A stretch of DNA of 7,671 nt from an uncultured Oscillospiraceae bacterium. GTDB taxonomy: Bacteria; Bacillota; Clostridia; Oscillospirales; Oscillospiraceae. The notes beneath the pieces are model-generated. The model searched no databases. It was given only the letters and a program-made list of their open reading frames with translations, and was not told the DNA's origin. The position numbers were made by a program, and so were the translations under genes. Numbering within the stretch: position 1 is the first letter of the stretch; each line of letters begins with the position of its first letter. Of this stretch, positions 1 to 6,109 are shown piece after piece. The stretch is from assembly GCA_910585815.1 (NCBI GenBank), contig CAJUFJ010000087.1, positions 1 through 7,671 of the forward strand, read 5' to 3'.

Positions 1-56
1 TGGAGGTGGTCCGCACCGGCGTGATTGCCCTGCAAAAGGGCGGGGGGAAGATTTAA
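1..56 (+). CDS. C-terminal end of a probable acetolactate synthase small subunit (partial)
   Basis: The frame beginning at base 3 is open from the window edge to TAA at 54-56 and reads EVVRTGVIALQKGGGKI. This resembles the C-terminal end of IlvN proteins. The complete IlvN in this window has ILEIAKTGTIAIERG at the equivalent place. The stop overlaps the AAGGAGG ribosome site (55-61) of the next gene, so the two are probably co-transcribed and translationally coupled. If the reading is right, a second acetolactate synthase regulatory subunit lies just upstream of the ilvBN pair here. Only 17 complete codons are visible, so the call rests on a short motif; it could be another protein with a similar ACT-type tail. 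Confidence 0.5.
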   Translation, partial: EVVRTGVIALQKGGGKI

Positions 57-69
57 GGAGGTACTTTAC

Positions 70-561
70 ATGAGCTGTTTGGGAGGCTTTCGGGCCATTA
101 CAAGGGAAGAACTGGACAAGCTGCGGGCGGTGCCCCGGGCGGACCGGGTTCCCGACTACCTGGACGAGATGGAGACGGTAGACATTTTTGACGTGGACAA
201 AGCCTGGGATGCCATGCACCGGGCCCTGTGCGCAAGCGAACTGAAATTCGGAAATACCCCCGCCCCCGGCTGCTGGGTCATCTTGGGCGGCGAGGTCCTC
301 CGGGGGGACCGGGAGGGAGAGGAGGACTATCTTGTCGTCTGCAAGTCCCCTGAGCAGGTCCGTCAGGTAGACCAGTTCCTTCAGGGCTTGACGGAGGAGG
401 CCTTTCGGAAGCTCTATTTCTCCATCGATCCCGAGGAATACGAATACCCGATGGATGAGGAAGATTTCGGATATACCTGGGAGTATTTGTCGGATTCCCG
501 CCCCTTCTGGCACAGCGCGGCAGAAAAGGGACTTTGGGTCCTGTTCGACGTGGACCAGTAG
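70..561 (+). CDS. DUF1877 (YfbM-like) family protein
   Basis: A 163-residue soluble protein beginning MSCLGGFRAITREELDKL. The features fit the DUF1877/YfbM family: an N-terminal SxxGxFRAIT segment, a central DVDKAWDAMHRAL helix (about residues 40-52), the CWVILGGE strand-turn (about 68-75), a KSPEQVRQV helix and a C-terminal AAEKGLWVLF segment. Family members are usually about 160 residues and have no established biochemical role. ATG at 70 is preferred over the upstream TTG at 25 because AAGGAGG (55-61) lies 8 bases before it. The gene sits 13 bases after the preceding partial gene. No signal peptide or membrane segment is seen. The functional link to the ilv genes is probably only positional. 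Confidence 0.8.
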   Translation: MSCLGGFRAITREELDKLRAVPRADRVPDYLDEMETVDIFDVDKAWDAMHRALCASELKFGNTPAPGCWVILGGEVLRGDREGEEDYLVVCKSPEQVRQVDQFLQGLTEEAFRKLYFSIDPEEYEYPMDEEDFGYTWEYLSDSRPFWHSAAEKGLWVLFDVDQ

Positions 562-866
562 GGAAAACTGACAGGTTTGCACCAAAAAGGCTCCTTTGGA
601 AAGGAGCTGTCAGCCGCAGGGCTGACTGAGGATTGCGTTTTGCGAAGCAAAACATACGAAGTAAACAAAGCTTCCGAAACCTTGATTATTTCATACATTT
701 CGCCTGCGGCGAAATACAATCCTCCGTCACGGCTTCGCCGTGCCACCTCCTTTCACTGGATAGCCGTTAGCGGCTCTGCCGCTTACGGATATCGCGTCCC
801 CCTTGCGGGGAAAAGGAGGCTTGCCCCTGCGGGGGGACGAAAGAATCACCGAAAAGAGGCGAGACT
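562..866. repeat. Gene-free spacer with a cluster of short palindromes
   Basis: This 305-base stretch holds no credible gene. It contains a run of short perfect or near-perfect hairpins: GCTCCTT/AAGGAGC (590-607), GTCAGCC/GGCTGAC (609-626), GTTTTGC/GCAAAAC with loop GAA (637-653), ATTTCGCC/GGCGAAAT with loop TGC (697-715), CACGGC/GCCGTG with loop TTC (728-742), and an 11-base stem with one mismatch (764-774/778-788). A C-rich/G-rich segment follows (about 797-838). Most loops are 3-4 bases. This resembles the composite palindromic intergenic repeats common in gut Clostridia genomes. The first hairpins could end transcription after the DUF1877 gene, but they lack T-tracts. No T-box motif and no convincing promoter for ilvB was found here. 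Confidence 0.7.
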
Positions 867-2570
867 ATGAAAATCAGAGCAACTGCGGCCATCATGGAGT
901 GCCTGCTGGAGCAGGAGGTGGACACCGTATTCGGCTATCCCGGCGGGACCATCCTGAATCTCTATGACGAGCTGTATAACTACAAGGACAAAATCCACCA
1001 CGTATTGACGGCCCACGAGCAGGGGGCCTCCCACGCCGCCGACGGCTACGCCCGGTCCACCGGCAAGGTGGGGGTGTGCTTCGCCACCAGCGGCCCCGGG
1101 GCGACAAACCTGGTTACCGGCATCGCCACCGCCTACATGGACTCCTCCCCCATCGTCTTTATCACCTGCAACGTGACCGAGCAGACCCTGGGCAAGGACG
1201 CCTTCCAGGAGGTGGACATCACCGGCATCGCCATGCCCATCACCAAGGCCACCTACCTGGTGCGGGACGCCCAGACCATCCCCGACGTGATGCGCCAGGC
1301 CTTCGCCGTGGCGGCCACCGGGCGGCCGGGGCCGGTAGTGATCGACTTTTTGAAAAACGTCACCTTCCCCAGCGTGGAGATCGACTACGAGTTCGTCCCC
1401 TGGACGGAGAACCGGAAGTGCGGCAGTCTGCGCTCCCTGTCCACCAGCCACGATTTGAAGGCCCCCGAGCCCAACATCGGGGATATCAACACCCTGGTGG
1501 ATATGATCGCCCAGGCGGAAAAGCCCATGCTCATCTGCGGCGGCGGCGTGGTCCGGGGGAGGGCGGACGCGGAGTTTAAGGAGTTTGCCGAAAAGCTGGA
1601 CGCCCCGGTGGCCATCACCGTCATGGGCGGGGGCGGCTTCCCCGGCGGGCACCCCCTCACCACCGGTATGATCGGAATGCACGGCTCCCAGGCCAGCAAC
1701 GTGGCCTGCAACGAGTGCGACCTGCTGATTGCCGTGGGCTGCCGGTTCTCCGACCGGGTGGCTCTCCAGCCCGAGACCTTCGCCAGTCAGGCCAAAATCG
1801 TCCATATCGACATTGACCGCTCGGAGATTGACAAGAACGTCCTCACCGACCACCATATCATCGGCTCGGCCAAGCGGGTGCTGGCCCTGCTGAATGAGCG
1901 CCTGCCCCAGTACAGCCACCCGGCCTGGAAGGAGCACATCCTCCCCCTGCGGGAGCCCTCTGTCCCCCGGGACAGCGAGACCCTCACCCCCAAGCAGGTG
2001 CTGGAGACCATCCGCAGGCTGGCCCCCCAGGACACCATTGTGGCCACCGACGTGGGCCAGCATCAGATGTGGTCCATCCAGCACTTCCACTTCGATTACC
2101 CCGGCCAGCTCCTCACCTCCGGCGGCTTTGGCACCATGGGCTTCGGCCTGGGGGCGGCCATCGGGGCCAAGGTGGGCAACCCGGACAAGGTGGTGCTCCA
2201 CACCACCGGCGACGGCTGCTTCCGCATGAACTGCCACGAGCTGGCTACCGTGGAGCACTACCACCTGCCCATCATCACCGTGGTGTTTAACAACGGCACC
2301 CTGGGCATGGTGCGGCAGTGGCAGAATCTGATTTATAAAAAGCGGTTCTCCGAGACCACCCTGGACCGGGGGCCCGACTTCGTCAAGCTGGCCGAGGCCT
2401 ACGGCCTGGCGGGTTTCCGGGCCACCACCATGGCGGAGATGGAACAGGCCTTTGCCGCTGCGCTGGAGGCCGGCCGGGGATGTGTGATTGACTGCGTGCT
2501 GGACATGGACGAGATGGTCCGGCCCATGGTGGCGGGCGGGGCCCACATCACCGACTTCTTGCTGAAATAG
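867..2570 (+). CDS. ilvB: Acetolactate synthase, large catalytic subunit
   Basis: A 567-residue ThDP-dependent acetohydroxyacid synthase, the expected family length. It condenses two pyruvates to 2-acetolactate, or pyruvate with 2-oxobutyrate, in the first common step of branched-chain amino-acid synthesis in the cytoplasm. The N-terminal pyrimidine-binding domain holds GYPGGTILNLYDEL and the catalytic Glu51 in TAHEQGASHAADGYAR. SGPGATNLVTGIATA and the GKDAFQEVDI loop follow. The central FAD-type domain spans about residues 190-330. The C-terminal ThDP domain carries the metal/ThDP motif GDG (448-450) to NN (475-476), then GMVRQWQNLIYKKRFSET, which holds the conserved Trp of the family. ATG at 867 follows a modest AGAGG site 7 bases upstream. 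The gene is followed after 12 bases by ilvN, forming an operon. It is strongly GC-rich in third positions, unlike the region right of 4770. Confidence 0.97.
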   Translation: MKIRATAAIMECLLEQEVDTVFGYPGGTILNLYDELYNYKDKIHHVLTAHEQGASHAADGYARSTGKVGVCFATSGPGATNLVTGIATAYMDSSPIVFITCNVTEQTLGKDAFQEVDITGIAMPITKATYLVRDAQTIPDVMRQAFAVAATGRPGPVVIDFLKNVTFPSVEIDYEFVPWTENRKCGSLRSLSTSHDLKAPEPNIGDINTLVDMIAQAEKPMLICGGGVVRGRADAEFKEFAEKLDAPVAITVMGGGGFPGGHPLTTGMIGMHGSQASNVACNECDLLIAVGCRFSDRVALQPETFASQAKIVHIDIDRSEIDKNVLTDHHIIGSAKRVLALLNERLPQYSHPAWKEHILPLREPSVPRDSETLTPKQVLETIRRLAPQDTIVATDVGQHQMWSIQHFHFDYPGQLLTSGGFGTMGFGLGAAIGAKVGNPDKVVLHTTGDGCFRMNCHELATVEHYHLPIITVVFNNGTLGMVRQWQNLIYKKRFSETTLDRGPDFVKLAEAYGLAGFRATTMAEMEQAFAAALEAGRGCVIDCVLDMDEMVRPMVAGGAHITDFLLK

Positions 2571-2582
2571 GGGGTGGACAGG

Positions 2583-3149
2583 ATGAAACGTGAATTTAAC
2601 ACCGAGAAAAAGGAGTATACCCTGTCTATCCTGGTGCAGGATATCCCGGGGGTGCTGAGCCAGGTGGCCCGGCTGTTCTCCCGGAAGGGGTACAACATCG
2701 AGTCAATCGTCTCCGGCGAGACCGACCGGCCCAACGTGACCCGCATCACCATCGTCCTGCTGGCCGACGAGCTGATGATCGACCAGATCGCCGCCCAGTG
2801 CCGCAAGCTGATCCCCGTGCTGGCGGTAAAGATTCTGGACGAGGGCACCTCCATCCAGCGGGAGTTTTCCCTCATTAAGGTCCGGGCCGCCGACCGCAAC
2901 GCCCGGGACGAGGTGATCCAGATGGCTAACATCTTCCGGGCCAAGATCATCGACGTAAGCCGGGAGACCCTCACCGTGGCCATCTTCGGGGACAAGGAGA
3001 AGACGGCCGCCCTCACCGGGATGCTGGCCGACTTCGGCATTCTGGAAATTGCAAAGACGGGTACCATCGCCATCGAAAGAGGGCGCAGCACCATATACGA
3101 CGACAACAAACTCAAGGAGGAATACAACTATGGCAAAAATGTGCTGTAG
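2583..3149 (+). CDS. ilvN: Acetolactate synthase, small regulatory subunit
   Basis: A 188-residue protein that activates IlvB and normally confers valine feedback inhibition. The N-terminal ACT domain (about residues 12-85) shows LSILVQDIPGVLSQVARLFSRKGYNIESI. A C-terminal small-subunit domain follows (about 92-175) with EFSLIKVRA and GILEIAKTGTIAIERG. ATG at 2583 is preferred over GTG at 2574 because the G-rich site at 2569-2575 is too close to the GTG. The length is slightly above the family norm because of a tail, NKLKEEYNYGKNVL. The last codons of that tail are formed by sequence that looks like a ribosome site plus the start of ilvC (see 3130-3147). ilvB and ilvN are 12 bases apart and surely co-transcribed. 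Confidence 0.96.
   Translation: MKREFNTEKKEYTLSILVQDIPGVLSQVARLFSRKGYNIESIVSGETDRPNVTRITIVLLADELMIDQIAAQCRKLIPVLAVKILDEGTSIQREFSLIKVRAADRNARDEVIQMANIFRAKIIDVSRETLTVAIFGDKEKTAALTGMLADFGILEIAKTGTIAIERGRSTIYDDNKLKEEYNYGKNVL
3130..3147 (+). repeat. Vestigial ilvC start inside the end of ilvN (direct repeat of 3711-3728)
   Basis: Eighteen bases, ATGGCAAAAATGTGCTGT, match the first 18 bases of ilvC (ATGGCAAAAATGTACTAT at 3711-3728) with only two A-to-G changes, so MAKMYY becomes MAKMCC. An AAGGAGG site (3114-3120) lies 9 bases upstream, as expected for a real start. Out of frame with ilvN, this ATG opens a 35-codon ORF to 3237 that loses all resemblance to IlvC after six codons. The simplest reading is that ilvC once overlapped the end of ilvN and that the DNA between the repeats was inserted or duplicated later. 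Confidence 0.7.
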
Positions 3150-3167
3150 GAGAGGGGGGAACGCGCG

Positions 3168-3542
3168 ATGCGGATTATTTACAGCTGGCCGGTCGGTGAG
3201 GACGGCGGCAGGCTGGGGGTGGCCGCATACGACCTGACAGGTTTTTTGTACCAGCCGTCGGATACCGACCCATCCATTTCCTGTCTGATGTCCAACAGCC
3301 TGAGGTTCACCATTACCTGTTCAGGAAAGGACGCTGGCGGCGTGCTGAGCCGCATTGTCGAGGACCTGCTCAGCCCCACGGGCGTGGCGGACTGCCGGAA
3401 TGTCCCCGGGCTCAGGGTCAAAGCGCAAAAATCCTCTATACAGCGCGTTCTGATTACAAACAAGTGGGCGCAGACTGTCACCGAGGAGTACTATGACGAC
3501 CCGGAGCACCCCTGCCTGGTGGTGTCCGCCATCACAAGCTGA
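3168..3542 (+). CDS. Hypothetical protein between ilvN and ilvC
   Basis: A 124-residue ORF beginning MRIIYSWPVGEDGGRLGVAAYDL, not recognised. It has a Gly-rich N-terminal third, then SLRFTITCSGKDAGGVLSRIVEDLL and SSIQRVLITNKWAQTVTEEYY. It has no signal peptide or membrane segment and looks like a small alpha/beta cytoplasmic protein. Four cysteines are scattered without a metal-site pattern. ATG at 3168 lies 18 bases after the ilvN stop with a G-rich site (about 3151-3159) before it, so it can be translated from the ilvBN transcript. It lies wholly inside the DNA separating the two copies of the ilvC start, which suggests it is a later arrival in the operon. The long open frame and upstream G-rich site support coding, but no family was recognised. 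Confidence 0.55.
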   Translation: MRIIYSWPVGEDGGRLGVAAYDLTGFLYQPSDTDPSISCLMSNSLRFTITCSGKDAGGVLSRIVEDLLSPTGVADCRNVPGLRVKAQKSSIQRVLITNKWAQTVTEEYYDDPEHPCLVVSAITS

Positions 3543-3597
3543 CTGCCCTCCGTCATTTTAGTCAACGGGCGGCGGAGAAAGCGCCTGTGATTTGTAC

Positions 3598-3609
3598 AAG
3601 AATATTCTT
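3598..3609. other. Perfect 12-base palindrome upstream of ilvC
   Basis: AAGAATATTCTT is a perfect inverted repeat about 40 bases upstream of the candidate ilvC -10 element. Its place and symmetry would suit an operator, but no regulator can be named and a chance A/T palindrome is possible. Confidence 0.25.
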
Positions 3610-3647
3610 CGATTGTATCAAAGTTATCATTCTTTTCCACGGCGCTG

Positions 3648-3656
3648 TGATATTAT
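3648..3656 (+). promoter_or_regulatory. Candidate extended -10 promoter for ilvC
   Basis: TGATATTAT fits an extended -10 element (TGnTATAAT) in an AT-rich stretch, about 55 bases before the ilvC ATG. No good -35 hexamer is present at 17 bases. It would give ilvC its own transcript besides any read-through from ilvBN. The ribosome site AAGGAG is at 3697-3702, 8 bases before the ATG at 3711. A half-match to the CodY consensus (AATTTTCT at 3680-3687) is too weak to call. Confidence 0.4.
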
Positions 3657-3710
3657 GTAAAATAATAGTCCATAACTTCAATTTTCTATATTTGATAAGG
3701 AGTGTTTACC

Positions 3711-4730
3711 ATGGCAAAAATGTACTATGAGAAGGACTGCGACATCAACTACCTGGACGGCAAGAAAATCACCATCATCGGCTACGGCTCCCAGGGCCAC
3801 GCCCACGCCATGAACCTGAAGGACTCCGGCTGCGACGTGTGCGTCGGCCTGCGGGAGGGCTCCAAGAACTGGGCCAATGCCGAGAAGGCCGGCCTGAAAG
3901 TGATGACTGTGGCCGAGGCCGCCAAGTGGGGCGACATCGTGATGATGCTCATTAACGACGAGGTCCAGGCCGACGTCTACAAGAAGGACATCGCCCCCAA
4001 CCTCACCGCCGGCAACATGCTTATGTTCGCCCACGGCTTCAACATCCACTTCAAGCAGATTGTGCCCCCCGCCGGGGTGGACGTGGCCATGATCGCCCCC
4101 AAGGGCCCCGGCCACACCGTGCGCTCCCAGTACGTGGCGGGCAAGGGCGTGCCCTGCCTCATCGCCGTGGAGCAGAACGCCACCGGCGACGCCTATAAGC
4201 TGGGCCTGGCCTATGCCGCCGGCATCGGCGGTGCCCGGGGCGGCGTGATGGAGACCACCTTCCAGGACGAGACCGAGACCGACCTGTTCGGTGAGCAGGC
4301 TGTGCTGTGCGGCGGCGTGGTGGAGCTGATGAAGCTGGGCTTCGAGACCCTGGTCGAGGCGGGCTATGCCCCCGAGAACGCCTACTTTGAGTGCATCCAC
4401 GAGATGAAGCTCATCATCGACCTGATCAACAAGGGCGGCGTGGCTATGATGAACTACTCCATCTCTGACACCGCCGAGTTTGGTGAGTACGTCTCCGGCC
4501 CCCGCATCCTGCCCTATGAGGAGACCAAGAAGAACATGAAGGCCGTCCTCACCGACATTCAGGACGGCGTGTTCGCCGGCCGCTGGATTGCCGAGAACAA
4601 GAACGGCCGCACCTTCTTCAACGCCAAGCGGGCCCAGCTGGCCAAGCACCAGATGGAGACCGTGGGCGCCGAGCTGCGCAAGAACATGCTCTGGGGGGAT
4701 GACACCGACCCGGATACGGCTTCCAACTGA
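3711..4730 (+). CDS. ilvC: Ketol-acid reductoisomerase (NAD(P)H), class I
   Basis: A 339-residue class I reductoisomerase of normal length. It converts acetolactate to dihydroxyisovalerate (and acetohydroxybutyrate to dihydroxymethylvalerate) using Mg2+ and a nicotinamide cofactor. The N-terminal Rossmann domain has GYGSQGHAHAMNLKDSG (from residue 24). Its cofactor-selecting loop reads LREGSKNW (47-54), with Asn53 where many NADPH enzymes have Ser, so cofactor choice is open. His108 lies in FAHGFNIHF. The metal ligands appear in DLFGEQ (Asp191, Glu195) and ECIHE (Glu227, Glu231), and YSISDTAEFG follows. ATG at 3711 has AAGGAG 8 bases upstream; the GTG at 3702 overlaps that site and is rejected. 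The segment W292-N339 is the part repeated downstream at 5711, 6212 and 7112. Confidence 0.97.
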   Translation: MAKMYYEKDCDINYLDGKKITIIGYGSQGHAHAMNLKDSGCDVCVGLREGSKNWANAEKAGLKVMTVAEAAKWGDIVMMLINDEVQADVYKKDIAPNLTAGNMLMFAHGFNIHFKQIVPPAGVDVAMIAPKGPGHTVRSQYVAGKGVPCLIAVEQNATGDAYKLGLAYAAGIGGARGGVMETTFQDETETDLFGEQAVLCGGVVELMKLGFETLVEAGYAPENAYFECIHEMKLIIDLINKGGVAMMNYSISDTAEFGEYVSGPRILPYEETKKNMKAVLTDIQDGVFAGRWIAENKNGRTFFNAKRAQLAKHQMETVGAELRKNMLWGDDTDPDTASN

Positions 4731-4741
4731 TCCGAAACGCA

Positions 4742-4769
4742 AAGGAGCGCCCCGGCTGGGACGCTCCTT
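4742..4769. terminator. Bidirectional terminator between ilvC and the minus-strand lipoprotein gene
   Basis: AAGGAGCG (4742-4749) pairs with CGCTCCTT (4762-4769), and an inner CCC/GGG extends the stem around a GGCT loop. It begins 12 bases after the ilvC stop and is followed on the + strand by a T-rich tail (TTGCTTATTCTTT). On the minus strand it follows the lipoprotein stop (4772-4774) immediately and is trailed by TTTGCGTTT. Both convergent genes can end here. Confidence 0.8.
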
Positions 4770-4771
4770 GC

Positions 4772-5353
4772 TTATTCTTTAAAGGGAACAAGATCGCTTA
4801 GTTCCGAGAGCAGATCATCTACCTGCTGAAGTGAGGACCGGAAGGATTCGGATTCAAAGTCTTTTTCTATAATAAGGGATGCAAAGGAATTTTCATCCCC
4901 GCGATAGAAGCAATCGGCCAGTTGAGAATAGATTTGAGAAACTTCATTTAATTGGTGTTCGGACATGTCAAAAAACACTTGATAATGTGAAGGGATTAAC
5001 ATGTAGCTGGATAAGCTGTCCGACATAACCGGATATAAATTGTCAGCTTTATTAGAATAACTCTGATATAGGGATAATTCTACACCTGTATTGCTGAATT
5101 TTGCGGCATAAATTCCATCCAGAAAGCCTGCAAGCTTTAGCTGAAGCTCGGGATTTTGAGAATCGTTGGATAATTCCTCTATCTTATCCCCGAGGCGGCG
5201 GTAGATGTTGCTTTGATTATCCACAGAGTGCATCACACCAAGATAAAGAAAAGCTTCATATTCATCATATGCTTGGCTTTTGCAGGAAGTACAGCAAAAG
5301 AGAATGAGACCAATAGTTGTGGAAAGGAATATTGTTCGTTTTATCAAATTCAT
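4772..5353 (-). CDS. Putative lipoprotein of unknown function
   Basis: A 193-residue protein with an export signal: MNLIKR, then a hydrophobic stretch TIFLSTTIGLILF, then CCTSCKS. Cys24 preceded by Thr-Ser is a plausible lipobox cysteine, although the Cys at -3 is atypical. The mature part (from about residue 25) is predominantly helical and acidic, with segments such as IYRRLGDKIEELSND, LQLKLAGFLDGIYAAKF and a C-terminal SLQQVDDLLSELSDLV. No family or enzymatic motif is recognised. The start ATG at 5353 has AAAGGA 6 bases upstream. The gene is clearly AT-richer than the ilv genes and lies between ilvC and the first extra ilvC tail, suggesting lateral origin. Expression probably begins at the promoter at 5634-5662, through a leader of about 270 bases. 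Confidence 0.7.
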   Translation of the reverse strand: MNLIKRTIFLSTTIGLILFCCTSCKSQAYDEYEAFLYLGVMHSVDNQSNIYRRLGDKIEELSNDSQNPELQLKLAGFLDGIYAAKFSNTGVELSLYQSYSNKADNLYPVMSDSLSSYMLIPSHYQVFFDMSEHQLNEVSQIYSQLADCFYRGDENSFASLIIEKDFESESFRSSLQQVDDLLSELSDLVPFKE

Positions 5354-5492
5354 AGAAATTCCTTTCGATCTAGAAAAAGTTATTTTTGATAAAAATTATT
5401 TTAACCAAGTTCCGGGAGAAGTAACGGGAGACGGCCAAGAATACATGACACATGAACCACAACAGTTCTGTCAATCTGTTTTGTTAAAGAAA

Positions 5493-5579
5493 TCAATACC
5501 TTACCGTCCCGGTCACGGTAACAGCGTAGGATTCGTTGTTGCGGATAGCTAGGGTGAACTGGCTGGCTTATCTGCCCAT
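5493..5579 (-). pseudogene. Leader mini-ORF (Met-Gly-Arg-stop) and stop-interrupted small peptide
   Basis: GAAAGGAG (5587-5594) sits 7 bases before an ATG at 5579, but translation would end after ATG GGC AGA TAA (5568-5570). Beyond that stop the same frame continues ASQFTLAIRNNESYAVTVTG and a few more residues to TGA at 5493-5495. The read-through peptide is Thr/Val-rich and resembles the 23-residue peptide encoded at 6038-6109 (FTLAIR...SYAVTVT versus VTFHIR...GYTVTLQV). The block 5510-5594 recurs at 6911-6992 with the same ATG and stop. It is either a decayed small gene or a leader with a regulatory mini-ORF. A 7-base hairpin (5501-5507/5515-5521) lies at its end. The rest of the leader, down to 5354, shows nothing recognisable. 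Confidence 0.4.
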
Positions 5580-5633
5580 TGGCTTGCTCCTTTCGCGCCC
5601 CCGGTGAAATGGAATCTATTTCTAACAAAATCT

Positions 5634-5662
5634 ATTTTATTTCAAAAGAGTCTATTTGTCAA
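5634..5662 (-). promoter_or_regulatory. Strong minus-strand promoter for the lipoprotein unit
   Basis: On the minus strand, TTGACA (5657-5662) is separated by exactly 17 bases from TAAAAT (5634-5639). It reads away from the ilvC-tail copy at 5711 towards the mini-ORF leader and the lipoprotein gene. The equivalent promoter in the last unit lies in the same place relative to its ilvC tail. Confidence 0.75.
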
Positions 5663-5710
5663 TAATAAATAATTTGTTCCTCTATATTTTTTCGAGCCGC
5701 ATTTTACATA

Positions 5711-5858
5711 CTGGATTGCCGAGAACAAGAACGGCCGCACCTTCTTCAACGCCAAGCGGGCCCAGCTGGCCAAGCACCAGATGGAGACCGTGGGCGCGGA
5801 GCTGCGGAAGAATATGCTCTGGGGGGATGATACCGATCCGGATACTGCGTCCAATTAA
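5711..5858 (+). repeat. ilvC 3'-end copy A (codons W292-N339 plus stop)
   Basis: These 148 bases align without indels to the true ilvC end (4583-4730). I count nine differences, all silent, including TGA to TAA as the stop. No start codon or ribosome site precedes it, so it should not be translated alone. Upstream homology to ilvC stops at CTGGATTG. The bases before it (GCATTTTACATA) instead resemble those before copy B (GCGTTTTACGCG). Recombination with the real ilvC end would restore a full-length enzyme. Confidence 0.92.
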
Positions 5859-5865
5859 ACAAAAA

Positions 5866-5899
5866 ACAGCCCCGCTCTCCCAATGGAAAACGGGGCTGT
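5866..5899. terminator. Hairpin after ilvC-tail copy A
   Basis: ACAGCCCCG (5866-5874) pairs with CGGGGCTGT (5891-5899). An A6 run precedes it, giving a T-tract only on the minus strand. The 3' arm matches the hairpin after copy B but the 5' arm is partly decayed. On the + strand no T-tract follows; unrelated sequence starts at once. Confidence 0.6.
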
Positions 5900-5906
5900 C
5901 CACACC

Positions 5907-5935
5907 TTGACACATACGGTTAAGTATAGTATACT
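5907..5935 (+). promoter_or_regulatory. Strong + strand promoter facing the 23-residue peptide gene
   Basis: TTGACA (5907-5912), a 17-base spacer, then TATACT (5930-5935), a near-consensus sigma-A promoter. No + strand ORF with a ribosome site follows before the hairpin at 6010-6039. The likely product is therefore a short untranslated RNA starting near 5942. Confidence 0.7.
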
Positions 5936-5941
5936 ACAGGT

Positions 5942-6045
5942 GTGTAGGGTACTGCTGAGCTTCGGCGGTTTGGCCCGACGTAAATTAGGGTTCGCTAACA
6001 CAAGGTTAAGAAACCGTCACCTGCCGGGGTGGCGGTTTCACTTTA
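5942..6045 (+). ncRNA. Candidate small RNA convergent with the peptide gene
   Basis: An RNA of roughly 100 bases is predicted from the promoter at 5907-5935 to the hairpin at 6010-6039. It contains no ATG-led ORF. Its 5' part carries CGGCGGTTTGGC (5963-5974), a 12-mer also present in the leader of the opposing peptide mRNA. The two RNAs would overlap in antisense at least through the shared hairpin and the last codons of the peptide gene. Convergent short RNAs overlapping at their 3' ends are typical of type I toxin-antitoxin pairs such as txpA/ratA and bsrG/SR4. That assignment is by layout only. Confidence 0.45.
6010..6039. terminator. Bidirectional terminator shared by the two convergent transcripts
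   Basis: GAAACCGTCACC (6010-6021) pairs over 12 bases with GGTGGCGGTTTC (6028-6039), with one G-U pair and a 6-base loop. The tails are ACTTTACCTT on the + side and TTAACCTTG on the minus side, both only moderately T-rich. The peptide stop codon (TGA, 6038-6040) overlaps the end of the stem. Confidence 0.65.
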
Positions 6046-6109
6046 CCTTGACCTGAAGCGTTACAGTATATCCACGGATATGGAATGTAACCGTCATTGT
6101 CAAAGGCAT
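6038..6109 (-). CDS. Small 23-residue Thr/Val-rich peptide
   Basis: This very short gene has every expected part on the minus strand: promoter TTGACA-17-TACAAT (6178-6206), leader, a perfect AAAGGAGGTG ribosome site (AGGAGG at 6120-6125, 10 bases before ATG), ORF and terminator hairpin. The peptide starts MPLTMTVTFHIRGYTV, continues TLQ and ends VKVK. It is basic at the end and alternates Thr/Val/Leu like a beta-strand pair. It has no clear membrane helix, so it does not look like the usual holin-like type I toxins. Its motif resembles the broken peptides in the other two units (SYAVTVT, SYTVTVT). A role as toxin, leader peptide or other small protein is open. Confidence 0.55.
   Translation of the reverse strand: MPLTMTVTFHIRGYTVTLQVKVK

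Noticed and set aside
562..866. T-box riboswitch or leader-peptide attenuator before ilvB
   Set aside because: Looked for the T-box core and for runs of Leu/Val/Ile codons after a ribosome site; neither is present.
577..870. Small + strand ORF and overlapping minus ORFs across the palindromic spacer
   Set aside because: The translation is made of hairpin arms, with no ribosome site and no protein-like pattern.
846..2546. 566-codon open frame on the minus strand opposite ilvB
   Set aside because: Gly/His/Val-rich shadow created by the GC-rich third positions of ilvB; no ribosome site and no family resemblance.
3680..3694. CodY-box-like sequence before ilvC (AATTTTCT half-site)
   Set aside because: Only one half matches the consensus and the second half is poor; in an AT-rich leader this is weak evidence.
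3678..4742. 354-codon open frame on the minus strand opposite ilvC
   Set aside because: Same kind of shadow; IlvC on the + strand has all catalytic residues and a good ribosome site.
5401..5628. 75-codon minus-strand ORF over the mini-ORF leader
   Set aside because: Reads the conserved peptide block out of the frame shared with the second copy, and its start lacks a ribosome site.
5656..5910. + strand ORF of 84 codons across ilvC-tail copy A
   Set aside because: Reads the tail in a different frame from IlvC; the same frame is open in every tail copy simply because the DNA is repeated.
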